Shown here in pieces: positions 37,349-49,300 of a stretch of 64,000 nucleotides of DNA (positions within the stretch are counted from its first letter, which is position 1; the number at the start of each line of letters is the position of its first letter). The position numbers and the translations under genes are program-made. Under the pieces are notes generated by a model that was not told the origin of the DNA, ran no database searches, and saw nothing but the letters and a program-made list of their open reading frames with translations. Source of the stretch: Motacilla alba alba (Eukaryota; Chordata; Aves; Passeriformes; Motacillidae); contig NC_052027.1 in NCBI RefSeq assembly GCF_015832195.1, positions 2,232,001-2,296,000 on the forward strand, read 5' to 3'.

Positions 37349-37808
37349 TGATGTCTTGTGAAGGCTCACCTAGAACAGAGGCTGGGCAGAGTCACAGAAT
37401 AAAGCAGGGATTTATCCAAAGCATCTCCTCCATGGATCCACCTTGGGCAGCACAAGAGCCCAGCCAGGGCTGCCCCCAAGAGGAACCCAAATGGCCCCAA
37501 AATGCACGAGCGCTCCCGGGGTCTCTGCCTTGGCTCAGCTCTGCTCCATTTGCCCCTTGCAGTTCATTGTCCCGTTCCAGCTTTAGCCCAGGCACTCCCA
37601 CCCTGCTTGTTTTTCTCTCTGCAGCCCACGCTGTTTGTGCTCCTGGGCTGAGCTTTGGATCATTTGTCCTTGGTGCCCAGCTGGAGCAGGAATTGTTTTG
37701 TCTCCCTGCTCTGTGCACAGAGCTCACCATCCCCTGATAGGAAGCTCAGAACTGCACAGTAAAGCGGCACAGAATGTGAAAAATATAAAAACTAAACCCG
37801 AGGCATCA
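37349..37808 (-). mobile_element. Solo LTR of an endogenous retrovirus (family A, copy 2)
   Basis: The 460-bp element is bounded by TGATG at the left and CATCA at the right, which are short terminal inverted repeats of the TG...CA retroviral type. The same 4-bp sequence, AGGA, flanks both ends (37345-37348 and 37809-37812), a perfect target duplication. It matches the copy at 54001-54453 almost base for base. The orientation is inferred from copy 1, where the TATA-like TTTATAAAT is on the plus strand. The 155-codon plus-strand and 112-codon minus-strand frames here are LTR translations, not genes. No internal retroviral region is present. Confidence 0.9.
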
Positions 37809-39610
37809 AGGAAAACTCAGAGTTCTGAGTGAGGGCCTGCTGGTTCCCTGCATCCTGCCTTGCCATCCAGCAGTTTCACAGCTTCTGCCTCCAGCCAGGC
37901 CCTGCAAACCCCAACCTGCTTCTGTCACATCTGCACCAACCTCCTCCCTCCTGCCAGCACACCCCGAGCCCTTCCCAGGGGTTTTTCCCTCTGTCTCACC
38001 CATCCATGCTCTCCTCCCCTCTGTGTCCTGCCCAAAGGGGCTCCCAGGAGGGCACCAGCCAGCAGCTCTGCCCCGCCTCCACCCAGAGGGATCCTTTTTT
38101 CTGTAAAATCCAGAATCTGCAGCACTTCCACGGTAAACTGTGAACAAGGCAGCCAGCTCAGCCATCCCTCACAGCTCCATATGGCTGATGTAAAAAATAG
38201 CTCCTGAAAATGACATTATAATGAACAGAATTGGGTGTCTTCACCATTATAAATAATTAAACCTTTGTGTATATATGTTGCTATAAATATGTGTGTATGT
38301 CCCCTTCCTTTTTTTTGGTTTATATATAAAAGCACCTATAAGAAAACAGGAAAAAACACAATCCACAATGGAGGATTTTACCAATTTTATCAATCTAAAA
38401 TGGCATTTCTAACTAGAAACTTGGTCTTGTTGGGGTGTAAATAAGGAAGAAGAGACTTAAGGCACTAGCAGACTTCAAAGACAAATTCTTCATCACTCTG
38501 CCATAGAAATATCTGGGAGAAAGATGAAGGATGAACAAAAGGAAAAGGAAAAAAAAAAAAGATATTTTAACAGGGAAACCCATTAAGCAATACAATATTT
38601 CCATTCTCAAGCTGTGGTATCTCTACCAGGGGAAATTTCTAAGGACAAGGATGATGATGTGGTTAATCCTGTCTCTGGGATATGAAATAAATGGCTTTTT
38701 GAGACCCCTGTGCCTGCATTTCCTGCAGTCGCAGTGATCTTGATGAAGTATCTCAGCCATAATTCTGTGACTCTTTGGGGGAACCCTTTTCCCTTCTGAT
38801 TTCAGGGCACGCCATCCCCAGCAGGGGTGATAAACCTGTTGACATCTCAGTACATAAAGAATTGCTGGGGGATAGGTTCGTTTTTTTTCCTTATCCATCT
38901 GTATCTCAATAGCTGGGTTTTCATCTCCAAAAAGTCAGTTTGGACTGAAATGGCTTAAGTGATAAAAATAGCTAATATGTTCTTTTCTTTGTGTCTCCAT
39001 TTTTCAGTATTTCTGAAAACAAACAGGAAAGCTCTTCGAGAAGTTGCCTGGGTGAGATCAGGAAGAGTTTTGGCCGCACAGAACTCCTGGGATGTTATTT
39101 TGTGGATTGGGAGGAAAGGAGCTCAGGTCAGGAGCAGAGCTCAAACAATAATCCTTCATTTTGGGGGGAAAAACCCCAACAAAGGAAAACAGGAGAGATG
39201 AGCTCATCCCAGCTGAGCATGGCTTTTATTTCCATCTGTAAAGAGGAACAGTTTTCCTCTTGGCACCTTTTCCATGGTATCTACAGCATGGCATGCTGCT
39301 TGGAGGAGCTGTCTGCAAAGGGCTAATCCAGCAGAACAGAGCTGTGATTCTTCATCCTGCAGCAGCTTTACAAGGGTGTAAAAATGAGTTAGGAACGACA
39401 CTGAAAGCTGGATGCCTCCCTGCCTCATGCACAACAGGAAAACAGTGGGGTGGGAGGGGGCCACAGGAAGGGTTCATGCACAATTAATGCATTTTCAGGC
39501 TGATTTACCCAGGGAATGTGCAGAGGCAGGGAAGCAATGAATCCAGAGGCACAAGAGGGATCAAAAGTCCTGAAATGCAAATGAAATAAGCTGAAATGCT
39601 GTAAAATCTC
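37809..39610. other. Unique non-coding sequence
   Basis: No gene is recognised. Frames on opposite strands overlap across 37806-38207 in a C-rich segment. AT-rich simple sequence lies near 38220-38340, and a poly-A run lies near 38550-38560. Confidence 0.45.
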
Positions 39611-39826
39611 AGACTGGTGTGGGGTGGATCCTAAAGATCATCCTCTGCCATGGCAGGGACACCTCCCACTGTCCCAGGCTGCTCCGAGCCCGTGTCCAAC
39701 CTTGGGCACTGCCAGGGATCCAGGAGCAGCCCCAGCTGCTCTGGGAATTCCATCCTTCCAATTTTCCCAACATCCAACCTAAATCTCCCCTCTTTCAGTC
39801 TAGTATTTAATTGAAAACATTCTGAC
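39611..39826 (-). mobile_element. CR1 LINE, 5'-truncated 3' end
   Basis: The plus strand reads GGTGGATCCTAAAGATCATC, TGCCATGGCAGGGACACCTC, AACCTTGGGCACTGCCAGGG, CCCCAGCTGCTCTGGGAATT, then ATTTTCCCAACATCCAACCT and AAATCTCCCCTCTTTCAGT. This is a reversed CR1 3' end with a little upstream sequence. Confidence 0.93.
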
Positions 39827-40640
39827 ATCAACCTCTCCTAAGACAGGCCTCTCAAAATCCCCCTTTTCTCCTGCTGAAAGGCACAGAATGAGCAGCCAGG
39901 TTTATCCCACAGCAGCAGTGTTCAGTGCAGGATTTTTCCAGCTTTACCTCTGGAATAAACAGGTCGCTAGCACTGAAATATCCGTCCTCTCTTTCTGAGC
40001 TAAACACTCCATGTAGCTTTTTATTTTAGTCTTTATCACAGGGATGCATTTCTTCCTATCAAACTCGTGCTGAAAGCTCAGCAGGAGGCCTTATTGCCAA
40101 CAATGCTATCTGGGCTAATAGCATATTTCATAACTGCTCATAAGGAGAAATGTGTTTTTCCACAGAAAAGAAAAAGCGGAATATTTGGAAATATCTGGGA
40201 AACTTCTAAAACTCAGCTACCACGGGGACAGAACTGGTTACAGACAGACAAGATGTGGTGCATCTACAATTTGCACACAAGTGAAAGGTGCATCAGTAAT
40301 CACTCCCAAGCCTCAATTTTGCACCTCAAAGGGAACCCAGAAGATCAGGAGCCTGGAGGGGAATTAGCTCATCACTGCTGGGGCTCGTTTGCACTCTTGC
40401 AATTGTTTCATGGAGCCTCTGTGATGACTTCCTAAAAGGATGGTGGGAAGAAGATTGCTGTGGGATTGCAGGGCAGGGAAAACTCATTGGTTTTAATTTC
40501 TGGAACCCGACACTGTGGAATTCCTGTCACTGCCTTGACCTCCCCTTCACCTGAGCAGGGCCTGGCACGGAGTGATCTGAGGGGGAGGCTGGAAAATCAG
40601 AGAAAATCACTTGGCTTCATCCCTGCTGGATTTGATCTTC
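39827..40640. other. Unique non-coding sequence
   Basis: No gene or repeat is recognised. The 122-codon frame at 40067-40435 has no known domain. Confidence 0.45.
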
Positions 40641-41043
40641 AGACAGGAGCTCCTCTGCTCTGGAGCCAGGCTGGCAGAGCTGGGAATGTTCACCTGGAGA
40701 GAAGGCTCCAGGGAGAGCTCAGAGCCCTTCCAGGGCCTGAAGGGGCTCCAGGAGAGCTGGAGAGGGACTGGGGACAAGGATGGAGGGACAGGACACAGGG
40801 AATGGCTTCCCACTGGGAAAGAAGAGGTTTATATGAGATATTGGGAAGGAATTCCCTGTGAGGATGAGAAGGCCCTGGCACAGAGTGCCCAGAGCAGCTG
40901 TGGCTGCCTGCAAGTGCCCAAGGCCAGGCTGGAGCCCTCTGGAACAGTGGAAGGTGTCCCTGCCATGGCAGGAGTGGGACGGGATGAGCTTTAAGGTCCC
41001 TTTCAGCCCAAACCAGCCTGGAAATCTATCACAATTCTATTCA
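40641..41043 (+). mobile_element. CR1 LINE, longest copy in the window (about 400 bp)
   Basis: It runs from AGACAGGAGCTCCTCTGCTC and GGAGCCAGGCTGGCAGAGCT through GTTCACCTGGAGAGAAGGCT, AGGGGCTCCAGGAGAGCTGG and AGGGACTGGGGACAAGGATG. It then covers GATATTGGGAAGGAATTCCC, CCCAGAGCAGCTGTGGCTG and GTCCCTGCCATGGCAGGAGT to a degenerate ATCACAATTCTATTC tail. The upstream part corresponds to the end of ORF2. Frames of 133 and 127 codons cross it but lack any intact reverse transcriptase, so the copy is dead. Confidence 0.95.
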
Positions 41044-43681
41044 AATACAAATCCACAGCATCCCCACCCTCACTGCATGGACCATCACTGATTTTCTGGG
41101 GAAGTTTTCTGCTATCCTCATCCTCACAACCCATGGATGCTTCCTCAGCATCCACCTTCCCATTACACCTTTCCTTTCCCTCTTGCTGATCTGCCTCTGC
41201 TGCAGCTGAAGTGCTTTATTTTAGAAGAAAACATGACCACTGTAAGAAAGCTCAGCCACAACAGCTGGCTGATCAAATATACATAAGGAGGAATCTGCTG
41301 CCTGCTCTTTTATGGCTCTGCTTTTCCTGGAGTCATCAGCCGAGGCTCCTTTGCTGTGGTACAACATTACAGCACATTACAGGGCTTGTCTGTCAAAGGC
41401 CTGGCCTCGAACACTCCCAGCACTCCAGACTGGCTCAGCATCAGGCACCAGCTTAAATCTCTGCTCATCAGGACTTCTCAGAGCTGTGACACAAAATAGA
41501 AACAGGGGGAAGAGAAATAACAACAAAATCCAGCTAAAAGTGAGTTTTGCCTCAAGCCACGGGCTGCCTCGTCCTCAGAGCAGGGAAGGGGGTAATTTTT
41601 TTAGTGATTCTGCTGTTGTTTCATAGATTTACGTCTGATTTCTCTAAAGAAAACCTCCAGTGGCGAGGTGGGGGATAAAACAAAATTCTATCCCACCTTT
41701 ATCCCACCTCTGTGTGCCCTGTTTGTCGTGCAAGGACATAGTCTAGAACAAAAGTGGATGTTGCACATCCTCATCCAAAAGGCAATCAGGAGAATTTAGA
41801 AACACCACGAGCGCTCCTTCCACACACAACTCTGCAAAATTCCTAAAAATGACTCTAATGCACTATGACACAACAGAAATGATCTTGCAGACTATTGCTG
41901 TGCTAACAAAGATAAAAGAGAGGCTCAAAGGCATCCCTCAGTTCAGGCTGGCTGGGTTCTGCACCTCTCAAATCAATTTACATTATCCCAAATTTCATGT
42001 ACTGCGTTTGCATTAATTTAGGCAACCAACACATCCCTGTGTGGAGTAACTGCTTCTTTACAGGGCAACCGAGGAAGCTGAAAACCAGAATTAGTTCATA
42101 TTTCCCAATAAAAATAATCTGCACTTTTATGCCTCTTAATTACTCGATCATGTGGAAGAAACTGAACGTGTATCCATCAGGGATTGCGCGCACAGTTAAT
42201 TAAGGATGAAATAATAAATGCCTGATTTCTACAGGATAGGGTAAACATCCAATTAAAAGAAGATGCTGTGTACACTTTTCACTCTCATTAGTCAAAGCAT
42301 AAAGCATTTTAACATTTCCTAAATAATTTACTTGTATTAAAATAAAGTGAAATGCTTAAAACATTAATAGGGTACTTTACAATGCTGTAGTCAATAAGTT
42401 GCTATATGAAGGCAACATCAATAATTTATGGCTCTGCTCAGCAGGAACGGGCTGCAGTTCTCAGCAGAGCAGGGCCCAGCAAGGCTGAGGCAGCAGCACC
42501 TGGCCAAGTTCTGCTAAAATCACAATTAAACCCTGCAGCCAGTGGTAAAACCCCACTGGTGACAGGAAATTTGAGACCTGGGGCTGTGGGAAGTACCTGG
42601 GCAGGATGTGGTGCTCAGGACCAGCTGCTTGGTGACCCCGGGGTCACCAGCCAAGCTCATGGATAAAAAATAGGAGTGGTGCTTTTTGAACATGAAAAGA
42701 GAGTATTTTACCCCAAAGAGAGCCCCAAAGGTAAGCACCAGCCAGGGTCTGTGCACAGCCCCCAGGAGACAGAACCTTCCAGACCAGAGCCCTCCCTGCT
42801 CCCAGGGCAGGGGCAGAATCCTCAGTTTTCCAAAGCCAGATGGGCACTGGCGGCTGCAGAGCTGGGAATTTGAATAATCTGGGTTACTGTTATGCAAAAC
42901 ACAGCAGGCATTGCAGCTCCAATTTTCTGCTCAGAGTCAAGGTGTGGCTGGTAAAGCCAGGCTCTCTGATGAGAAAACACATGTCCTGACTATCCAAGCA
43001 GGCTGCTGGATCCACCGAATTAAGATTGCAGTGCTTTAGCAGGGAGTGCACGATAGGTTTGTGCAAAGAAACTGAATTAAAATCTTTTTCCCAGGGATCA
43101 GTTTGCTACGTAGAGGAAATTTCCCTAAAATGGTGCGTTGTATAGCTGTGGCTATAATAAATAAGAATTAATTTCGTAGTGAGGAGTTATTAAATGCTGC
43201 TTTTATCAATTGATGTAAGGACTATCCTACTCAATTTCAGATGTATAGCTCAGAATATATAGAAACATGGCATTTGGCTGGGACAGCTTTTGAGGTTTTT
43301 CAAATGCTGAAACCACTTTTCATTAAAACTGTGACAGAAACTGAGAATCTGGCACCGTGCCTTTTCTTATATATACATTAAATCGTGCATTTTGTGGCAG
43401 GATTTGTACTTTTTTTTTTTTTCTCTCTCTTTATAGAAGTCTTGTACAAGATCTTGCTTGAGTCACACCAAGACCCATCTGGATCAAGACAGATTTGCCT
43501 TGGGAAGAGGAGAGTGTGGGGGAATGCTGCCCCCAAACCCTGTGCCATCCTCCAGGCCTGGCTGCTTGGCATGACTGAGAAATGAAATTAGGGAAATGGG
43601 ACAGTGGACAGGGTTACACCAACCTGGTGATGACAAGCAGGTGAGAAAATACCTTTGTGGATCTTTGGGTGCAAGAGGGAT
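41044..43681. other. Unique AT-rich non-coding sequence
   Basis: No gene or interspersed repeat is recognised. The most notable block, 42001-42420, is listed separately. A T run lies near 43410-43421. Confidence 0.45.
42001..42420. promoter_or_regulatory. Candidate conserved non-coding element
   Basis: This AT-rich, non-repetitive block contains several homeodomain-type cores. Examples are TTAATTAC near 42136, TTAATTAA near 42196, CAATTAAA near 42250, CATTAG near 42288 and CATTAATAG near 42362. Dense TAAT cores in unique sequence inside gene deserts often mark developmental enhancers. That is general knowledge, and its application here is inference. No conservation could be tested. Confidence 0.25.
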
Positions 43682-43782
43682 GGGTTGGATGGGGCTTGGA
43701 GCAACCTGGCATAGTAGAAAGTGGCAGAGGAATGAAATGAGATTTAAGTTCTCTTCCTGCACAAACCATTCCATGATCCTAT
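43682..43782 (+). mobile_element. CR1 LINE 3' end, decayed
   Basis: The remnant reads GGGTTGGATGGGGCTTGGAG, CAACCTGGCATAGTAGAAAG, then AAGTTCTCTTCCTGCACAAA and CCATTCCATGATCC. The 'tggggcttggagcaacctgg' form differs from the other plus-strand copies. The GTCCCTGCC segment is deleted. Confidence 0.82.
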
Positions 43783-44472
43783 AAAAAAAACCACTTTGCT
43801 CCTCAGAGCCTTCTTTTTTCCTCATGATCCTCACAGGAAAGAAATACAGACCCCATCATCTTCAAGTTTCCAAAGCATTCTGTGTAATGCTCTCACTGTC
43901 TGCAACTTCTCCAGAAGTCTCATTTCTATGACAAGGTTGTGGAAGCCTAAATTAAATTTGGGACCTAATTTTAAACAGAATCTCAACCTCCTGAGTAAAC
44001 AATAGATGGAGCCTGCCTATTAAATCATCATGTTTTAATTAAATTCTTTGCAGCTCGTGAGTTCTTTGAACTGAGCAGGGTGATAAATGCATTGTAATTT
44101 TAATAGGGTTATATTTTGTGCTAAACTCACTGAGAGCAGTGACACGAGATAGGCACCGTGTTCCCACAAAATCCTGCATGGGATTCTGCTGATAACTGCA
44201 CACTCGGAACACGACAGGGGAACTCCAGCAAAGAAACAAAGCTGATGTAAAAGTGGGTTCTTTTCAATTACAGACAAAGATGTAGGAGCACAGGAATGTT
44301 TGTGGTACTTGCAAACAAAAATAAAAAAGCAATTTTGCTTCGTGTTAATGATTCGGGCTCCTCTGAAAGAAAAGGGAGGTCCATGTACTGCTTTGAAAGG
44401 ATTTTATACCAGGTCTTTGTGTTTCTGAAGTCATAAAGTAAAATAAAGAAATTCACAAAAATCAGCAGGCAT
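43783..44472. other. Unique non-coding sequence
   Basis: No gene or repeat is recognised. Confidence 0.45.
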
Positions 44473-44738
44473 TGTAGTGACAGGACAAGAAAAAATGGCT
44501 TCAAACTGAATGAAAGTCGGTTTCGATGGGATATTGGGAAGGAATTGTTCCCTGGGAAGATGGTGAGGTCCTGGCATAGATTCCCAGAGAAGCTGTGGCT
44601 GCCCCTGGATCCCTGGAAGTGTCCAAGGCCGGGCTGCACATGGCTTGGAGCAACCTGGGATGGTGGAAGGTGACCCTGCCCAAAGAACAACATCTTTCAT
44701 CCCATTTCCAACCCAAAAAATTCTGGAACTCTGTGAAA
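44473..44738 (+). mobile_element. CR1 LINE, 5'-truncated 3' end
   Basis: It runs from TGTAGTGACAGGACAAG through ATGGCTTCAAACTGAATGAA, GATATTGGGAAGGAATTGTT, CCCAGAGAAGCTGTGGCTG, GGATCCCTGGAAGTGTCCAA and AGCAACCTGGGATGGTGGAA. It ends at TTTCCAACCCAAAAAATTCT and a short GGAACTCTGTGAA tail. Confidence 0.93.
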
Positions 44739-45629
44739 ATGAAAAAGCCAAGTACAGCTCCTCTCAGCACCAAATCTGAGTGAAAGACACCCAAAGTAAA
44801 ACGCCAACAATATTTTTTTCTGTACTTTACCACCACAGTGAGGTTTAGGAAGTTGGTTAAAAAAGAAAAAGAAAAAAAAAAGCTGTAACTTTAAAATGAC
44901 CTCCAGCAGCATCACAGAATATCTCAGCTGCTTTATCACAGCCCCTGGGCAGGTATCTCCCAACAAAGCGATGGGATCGTAAAGTCTCCTGGTAGGAAAT
45001 ATGACACACTCTTAAAACATATGTCAGACATTTCCAGAATTGCAAACATGCTATTTTAGATGGCGAGATTCCTTTCCTCGTAAAAGCATCTTTAAATTGT
45101 CTGACAGAGAAAATTCATATCAGGAATAAAATCCTGGCCCCGCTGGAGTCAATGAGAGTTTTACGCCTGATGCGAGGGGAACCAGGGTTTCATCTCTGCT
45201 TTTTTACAGCTTCTGCTGTGGCTGAGCTCAGGCTGAGGGCACCAGCACCTCCCTTGGCACTGAGAGGGGATGAACTGCAAGGACCCTGCTCTGTCTCCTC
45301 CTCAGAGCCCACCCTGTGTGCTGATCCTTTGCTTCTTTTTACTTCCAAGGTGGGGATTAAACGTGTGAGATGGAATTTCTTGTTGAGACTCAGATGTTTA
45401 TTTGTTCTCATCTCTGTTACAGTCCCACAAGCTGTGAGTTCTGCAGCACTTCGCTCTAACAAACTAAAAATGGAGCCATGTCTTGCTTACTACAAGGATT
45501 TTTAAGGATAAACTGTCCAATTAAGAAATGACACCTAAATTATTTTTACTTTTAACCCAATGACCAACCACCCGTGCCCACAAGGTGGACTTTTTAAATC
45601 CAATTACCCAAAACCACCCAAACCCATGG
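44739..45629. other. Unique non-coding sequence
   Basis: No gene is recognised. An A/G-rich run lies at about 44860-44882. The 117-codon frame at 45152-45505 overlaps a minus-strand frame and is unsupported. A possible ancient repeat relic at 45127-45172 is listed separately. Confidence 0.45.
45127..45172. repeat. Possible relic of an ancient sauropsid repeat
   Basis: The run TAAAATCCTGGCCCCGCTGG followed by AGTCAATGAGAGTTTTACGC resembles one arm of a near-palindromic repeat. From memory, that repeat is abundant in turtle and crocodilian genomes ('tcctggccccactgaagtcaatgg' form). The second arm is missing. The call rests on about 45 bases. Confidence 0.4.
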
Positions 45630-45828
45630 GGAAGAAGGTGAAGAAGAAGGTGAAGAAGAAGGTGAAGAAGGTGAAGAAGAAGGTGAAGAAGGAGAAAAAG
45701 AAGGTGAAGAAGGTGAAGAAGGTGAAGAAGAAGGTGAAGAAGGAGAAAAAGAAGGTGAAGAAGGAGAAAAAGAAGGTGAAGAAGGAGAAAAAGAAGGTGA
45801 AGAAGGAGAAAAAGAAGGTGAAGAAGAA
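45630..45828. repeat. Purine-rich AAG/GTG minisatellite
   Basis: About 199 bases are built from GAAGAAGGTGAAG-like units of variable length in the 5' half. They change to a strict 21-bp unit, perfect in four tandem copies at 45730-45813. All unit lengths are multiples of three, so the plus strand reads as a lysine-rich repeat (KKVKKEK) and the minus strand as a serine/proline or leucine/histidine repeat. The plus strand carries only A and G apart from the T of GTG. There are no coding flanks, so this is a minisatellite rather than a gene. Confidence 0.93.
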
Positions 45829-46330
45829 CCAGCATCCACCCTAAAACCTCCATCTTGCTTTATATATATTACTATATTCTAACACCTGAAACTCTTAAGT
45901 TTTCCACCATGTGGTATCACACACTTTACCCAAACTCCACACCCACAATCCCAGTTCTGTCATTCCATTTTGGAAGGCTCTCCGTGGCCTCAGGTCAATG
46001 CAGTGGTCTCCTGGGGGTCAGTGCCTGGCAGCACAGAAAGCCTGAAGTTCTCACCAAGCAGGGCTCCAACCCCGTGCCCCCTCTGACTCCAAAGCAGCCC
46101 CTGGCTGGGCCCAGCTCTGGAAACCTGAAAATAAAGCAGCCCCTGGGCTGACACCAGTGACTGATGCTTGGAACCATGATCTATAATGCCACAGCTGATA
46201 GGTTCCTGCTTGCAGAGACCCGATTATTCCACCTGGATAGTGGCTTAAACAAAAGAACAAGCAGACAAAAGAAATATATGTGCAAAGTCCAAGAAGCAGG
46301 CCATTATTTTCAATAGAGGTGTTGTGTGTA

Positions 46331-46349
46331 TTTTTTTTTTTTTTTTTTT
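46331..46349. repeat. Poly-T run, 19 bases
   Basis: Nineteen uninterrupted T residues. No element boundary or target duplication is visible next to it. Confidence 0.97.
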
Positions 46350-49300
46350 GCCTGGCATTAGCTGCAGTAAAATGAATCATGCAGAGCAACATTTTTCACA
46401 AACCCCAAACATCCTGCATTCACATAAAACTGATGTACACCAGGAATGTTCACTGGGCTGGAGAATGGGAACAAAGAGGGCTGCAGACACACAATTTGTC
46501 ATCTGGATTTTATATAATAACAGGATATAAGCATATAAATGGGTAGGTTTGGCAGGTGAAAAGGAAAATTATAGGGAGAGAGGAATATTGTAGCTAACTC
46601 AACAGTGGCCATATTGCCAATAGATCCTTTTGCCATTTGACAGCTGTCTTAGGTAAGGGCTGAAAAATCATGTTTACTCAGATCAGCCCCATCTCCCTTT
46701 TGGTTATTTAGGACTCTGCATATTCCACATAAAAACAACACTTTCAGCTCCTAACTTCAATTGAATCACCATGAAATGTCCATTTTGAGGATGTGCTTCC
46801 TGATTCTGCCATAGAAGATGTGAGCAATGAGGTGCTCAGGTGAGCCAGATTGCACATCCAAGTCTGCAAAGCCAGCTCAGAAAAGCAGCTTTTTGTACAC
46901 AGAAGCAGAAATAAACACAGTTTAGTGGTTTTCTTTTCCCCCCAGCTTGATCTCAATGTTTCTTTTGGAGATCAGGGGGTGCTCAGCATGCAAAGGAAGC
47001 CAGGGAGCTGAGAAAAATCTCTTTCTATAGGACAGAAAAGGAGGGAAGCCCTGTGAGTGGGTACAGCAGAGCCCAAATCCATATTCCACAGACAGATGCC
47101 AGGGACAGCAGCGAGGGAGGGAATTAGGGAAAGGCTCAGTAAATAGCTGACAGATTGCTGCTGCCACTGCCTTTCTGCGGGGCTTGTTTTGTACTGTACT
47201 GAGAAACTTGTAACACTGGACTGAGCTGGAGTGGTGACATTAAACTGGGTCCTGCCGCTCGGGGCTAGGGCTGGTGCCTCACCCCAAATCAGATCAGCAG
47301 TGGTGCTAACTTGGCTGCTGACAGAGCTTTCACTCACTGGCAGCAGGTGCTGGGGGCACTTTGCTGCTGCTGACCTATCACTGGCATTTGGGGTAAGAAA
47401 CTCAGAGAGAAGAGAGCATTATTTACTTTCACTCCGATGAGATGGCATTTCTGAGAGCAATCTGCTGCTGCTGGCGGGGCACTGGGGGAGTGAAGGACAT
47501 TACAAAGTGTGAGAGCATCTCATTCTCTGCAATTGTTAATTTTTTTTCCCCTGCGTTTTCCACAGTTCTGCTGTACAGACCTCGTGTCAAGGGAGTTTTT
47601 TTAAAGGCTGCTGCCCAAATTGCTGATTTTGTATCTCAGCAGTTCATACTTGGATTTCAGACGTTCACTTAGTTGACAAGCAGATGCAGTCAGGTAGATT
47701 TGATGTTTATTCGAATTGAACTGGCTTTAAATGGAAGAACAAAACTGTGGCTTCCACCCCTTGGTTCTGTGTCTGATTTAGCCATTAGGCCAGCTGAAAG
47801 CAGAGCTGGCAAATCAGCCAAAAACACACACAGAGACATCAGGGCAGGGGGAGAGAGAGCAGGAGAGAGTTTCACAGAGGGAACTCATGTTTATAAAGCA
47901 CAAAGGATAATGGATGAACTCAACAAAAGCCATTAAAGCATCAGCAGAAGCTCAGAAATAGTTTAGACAGCTTATCCTAATGAACTCGGAGTGGTTCACC
48001 TCGCAATAAATGGATAATGAGGGTATAAAAATGGCAGGCATTAATATATTTGCAGGTTAAAGAAACTGGTAAATGGTTCCTTGGTTCCTGCAAGTCTCAG
48101 ACTCGGAGCAGTGGGACAGGATAGGTAGAGAAAAAGCCAACACCATCCCTTATTGATGCACAGCAGGAGACTTCCTGAATTTTTGTGGTAAATGAGACGT
48201 GAGTTTGATTCTCTGTCCTTGGGGGGGATGCTGCTCCCTCTCGAAATGCAGATTTGAGAGGGGTTTTTTAAGTCTGTGTGTGGTTTATTCCAGGTTTGCC
48301 CCCATCCTCCTGCAAATGCTCCTCCTAGCTGCTGCCAGCTGCAGGTGAAGGAACTTTCACCTCCCTTTTACATCCAAAAATCCCAGATCTGATGTGAGAG
48401 GAGCAGAAGGGAGGGTTTGCCAGGGGGAAAACCTGCAGCTAAAGAAAGAGTTCACAGATGTGAAATTTAATGCTCAGATCAGCCTGCAAGACTGGAGTGG
48501 GAAGTTCTAAAACCAGTTGGAACCAATCCCACAAGGGCTGCACATCTTGTGCCTCTTTTGGGTAACAGTTAAAAATGAAAAATGTTATTTAAAATCTTAT
48601 TTAAAGGGGATTTTTCCCCTCTACAATCTCTTGCAGGTCTGAAAGGATGTAGTGTTCCTGAAATCTTCATTGTGGCCAGTGAAAACTTCCATGAAATTCA
48701 CTTATTTAAGGACTATTAGGAACTGGAGACCTCAGCTAATCCCTGACAATAAATTACATGGAATTAATATTTCAATATTTACCAGTTCCCTGAGTAAATT
48801 AAGGTTCAATATCTTTGTTGAGTGTAGGGAAATATGCAAAGACATCACCAAGAAATCTTTTGGTCCTGGGTGTAAGGTAAAATTACCTCTTAATTCTTAC
48901 AAAAATACTGTTTTGCCCATTTAGAGCTATCAGAGCCAGACACAAAGAAATTAAATCAGTTCTGTGAGCGTTGGGGCGATGGGTGGAGATTTTTGGAAGG
49001 TTTTTTCTCAACAAATACTGAGTGAGTCTTGGAAAATCCAGTGTTAGCAACCTCAAAAGGTGGAACTTCAGCATCCCCCTTAAGCTAATGCAGCTTCCAG
49101 AGGGCTGCGACACAAATCTGAGGAGAATTTCTGAGCTTCCAGGAAATTCCTGCAATATCTGTGCTTTTAGACTCTTTATTTTCTATGCAAAACCACCAAA
49201 ATATAGGCAAGCTTCTAAAATACACACACACACAAAAATCACCCAGGGAGTTTTCTGAAACAAATATTGTGGAAGAGTTCATTTTAACAGAGTTAATCCA

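Noticed and set aside
45560..45844. A 94-codon lysine-rich protein (KKVKKEK repeats)
   Set aside because: The frame is produced by a minisatellite with unit lengths divisible by three. The opposite strand is equally open, and there is no unique coding sequence at either end.
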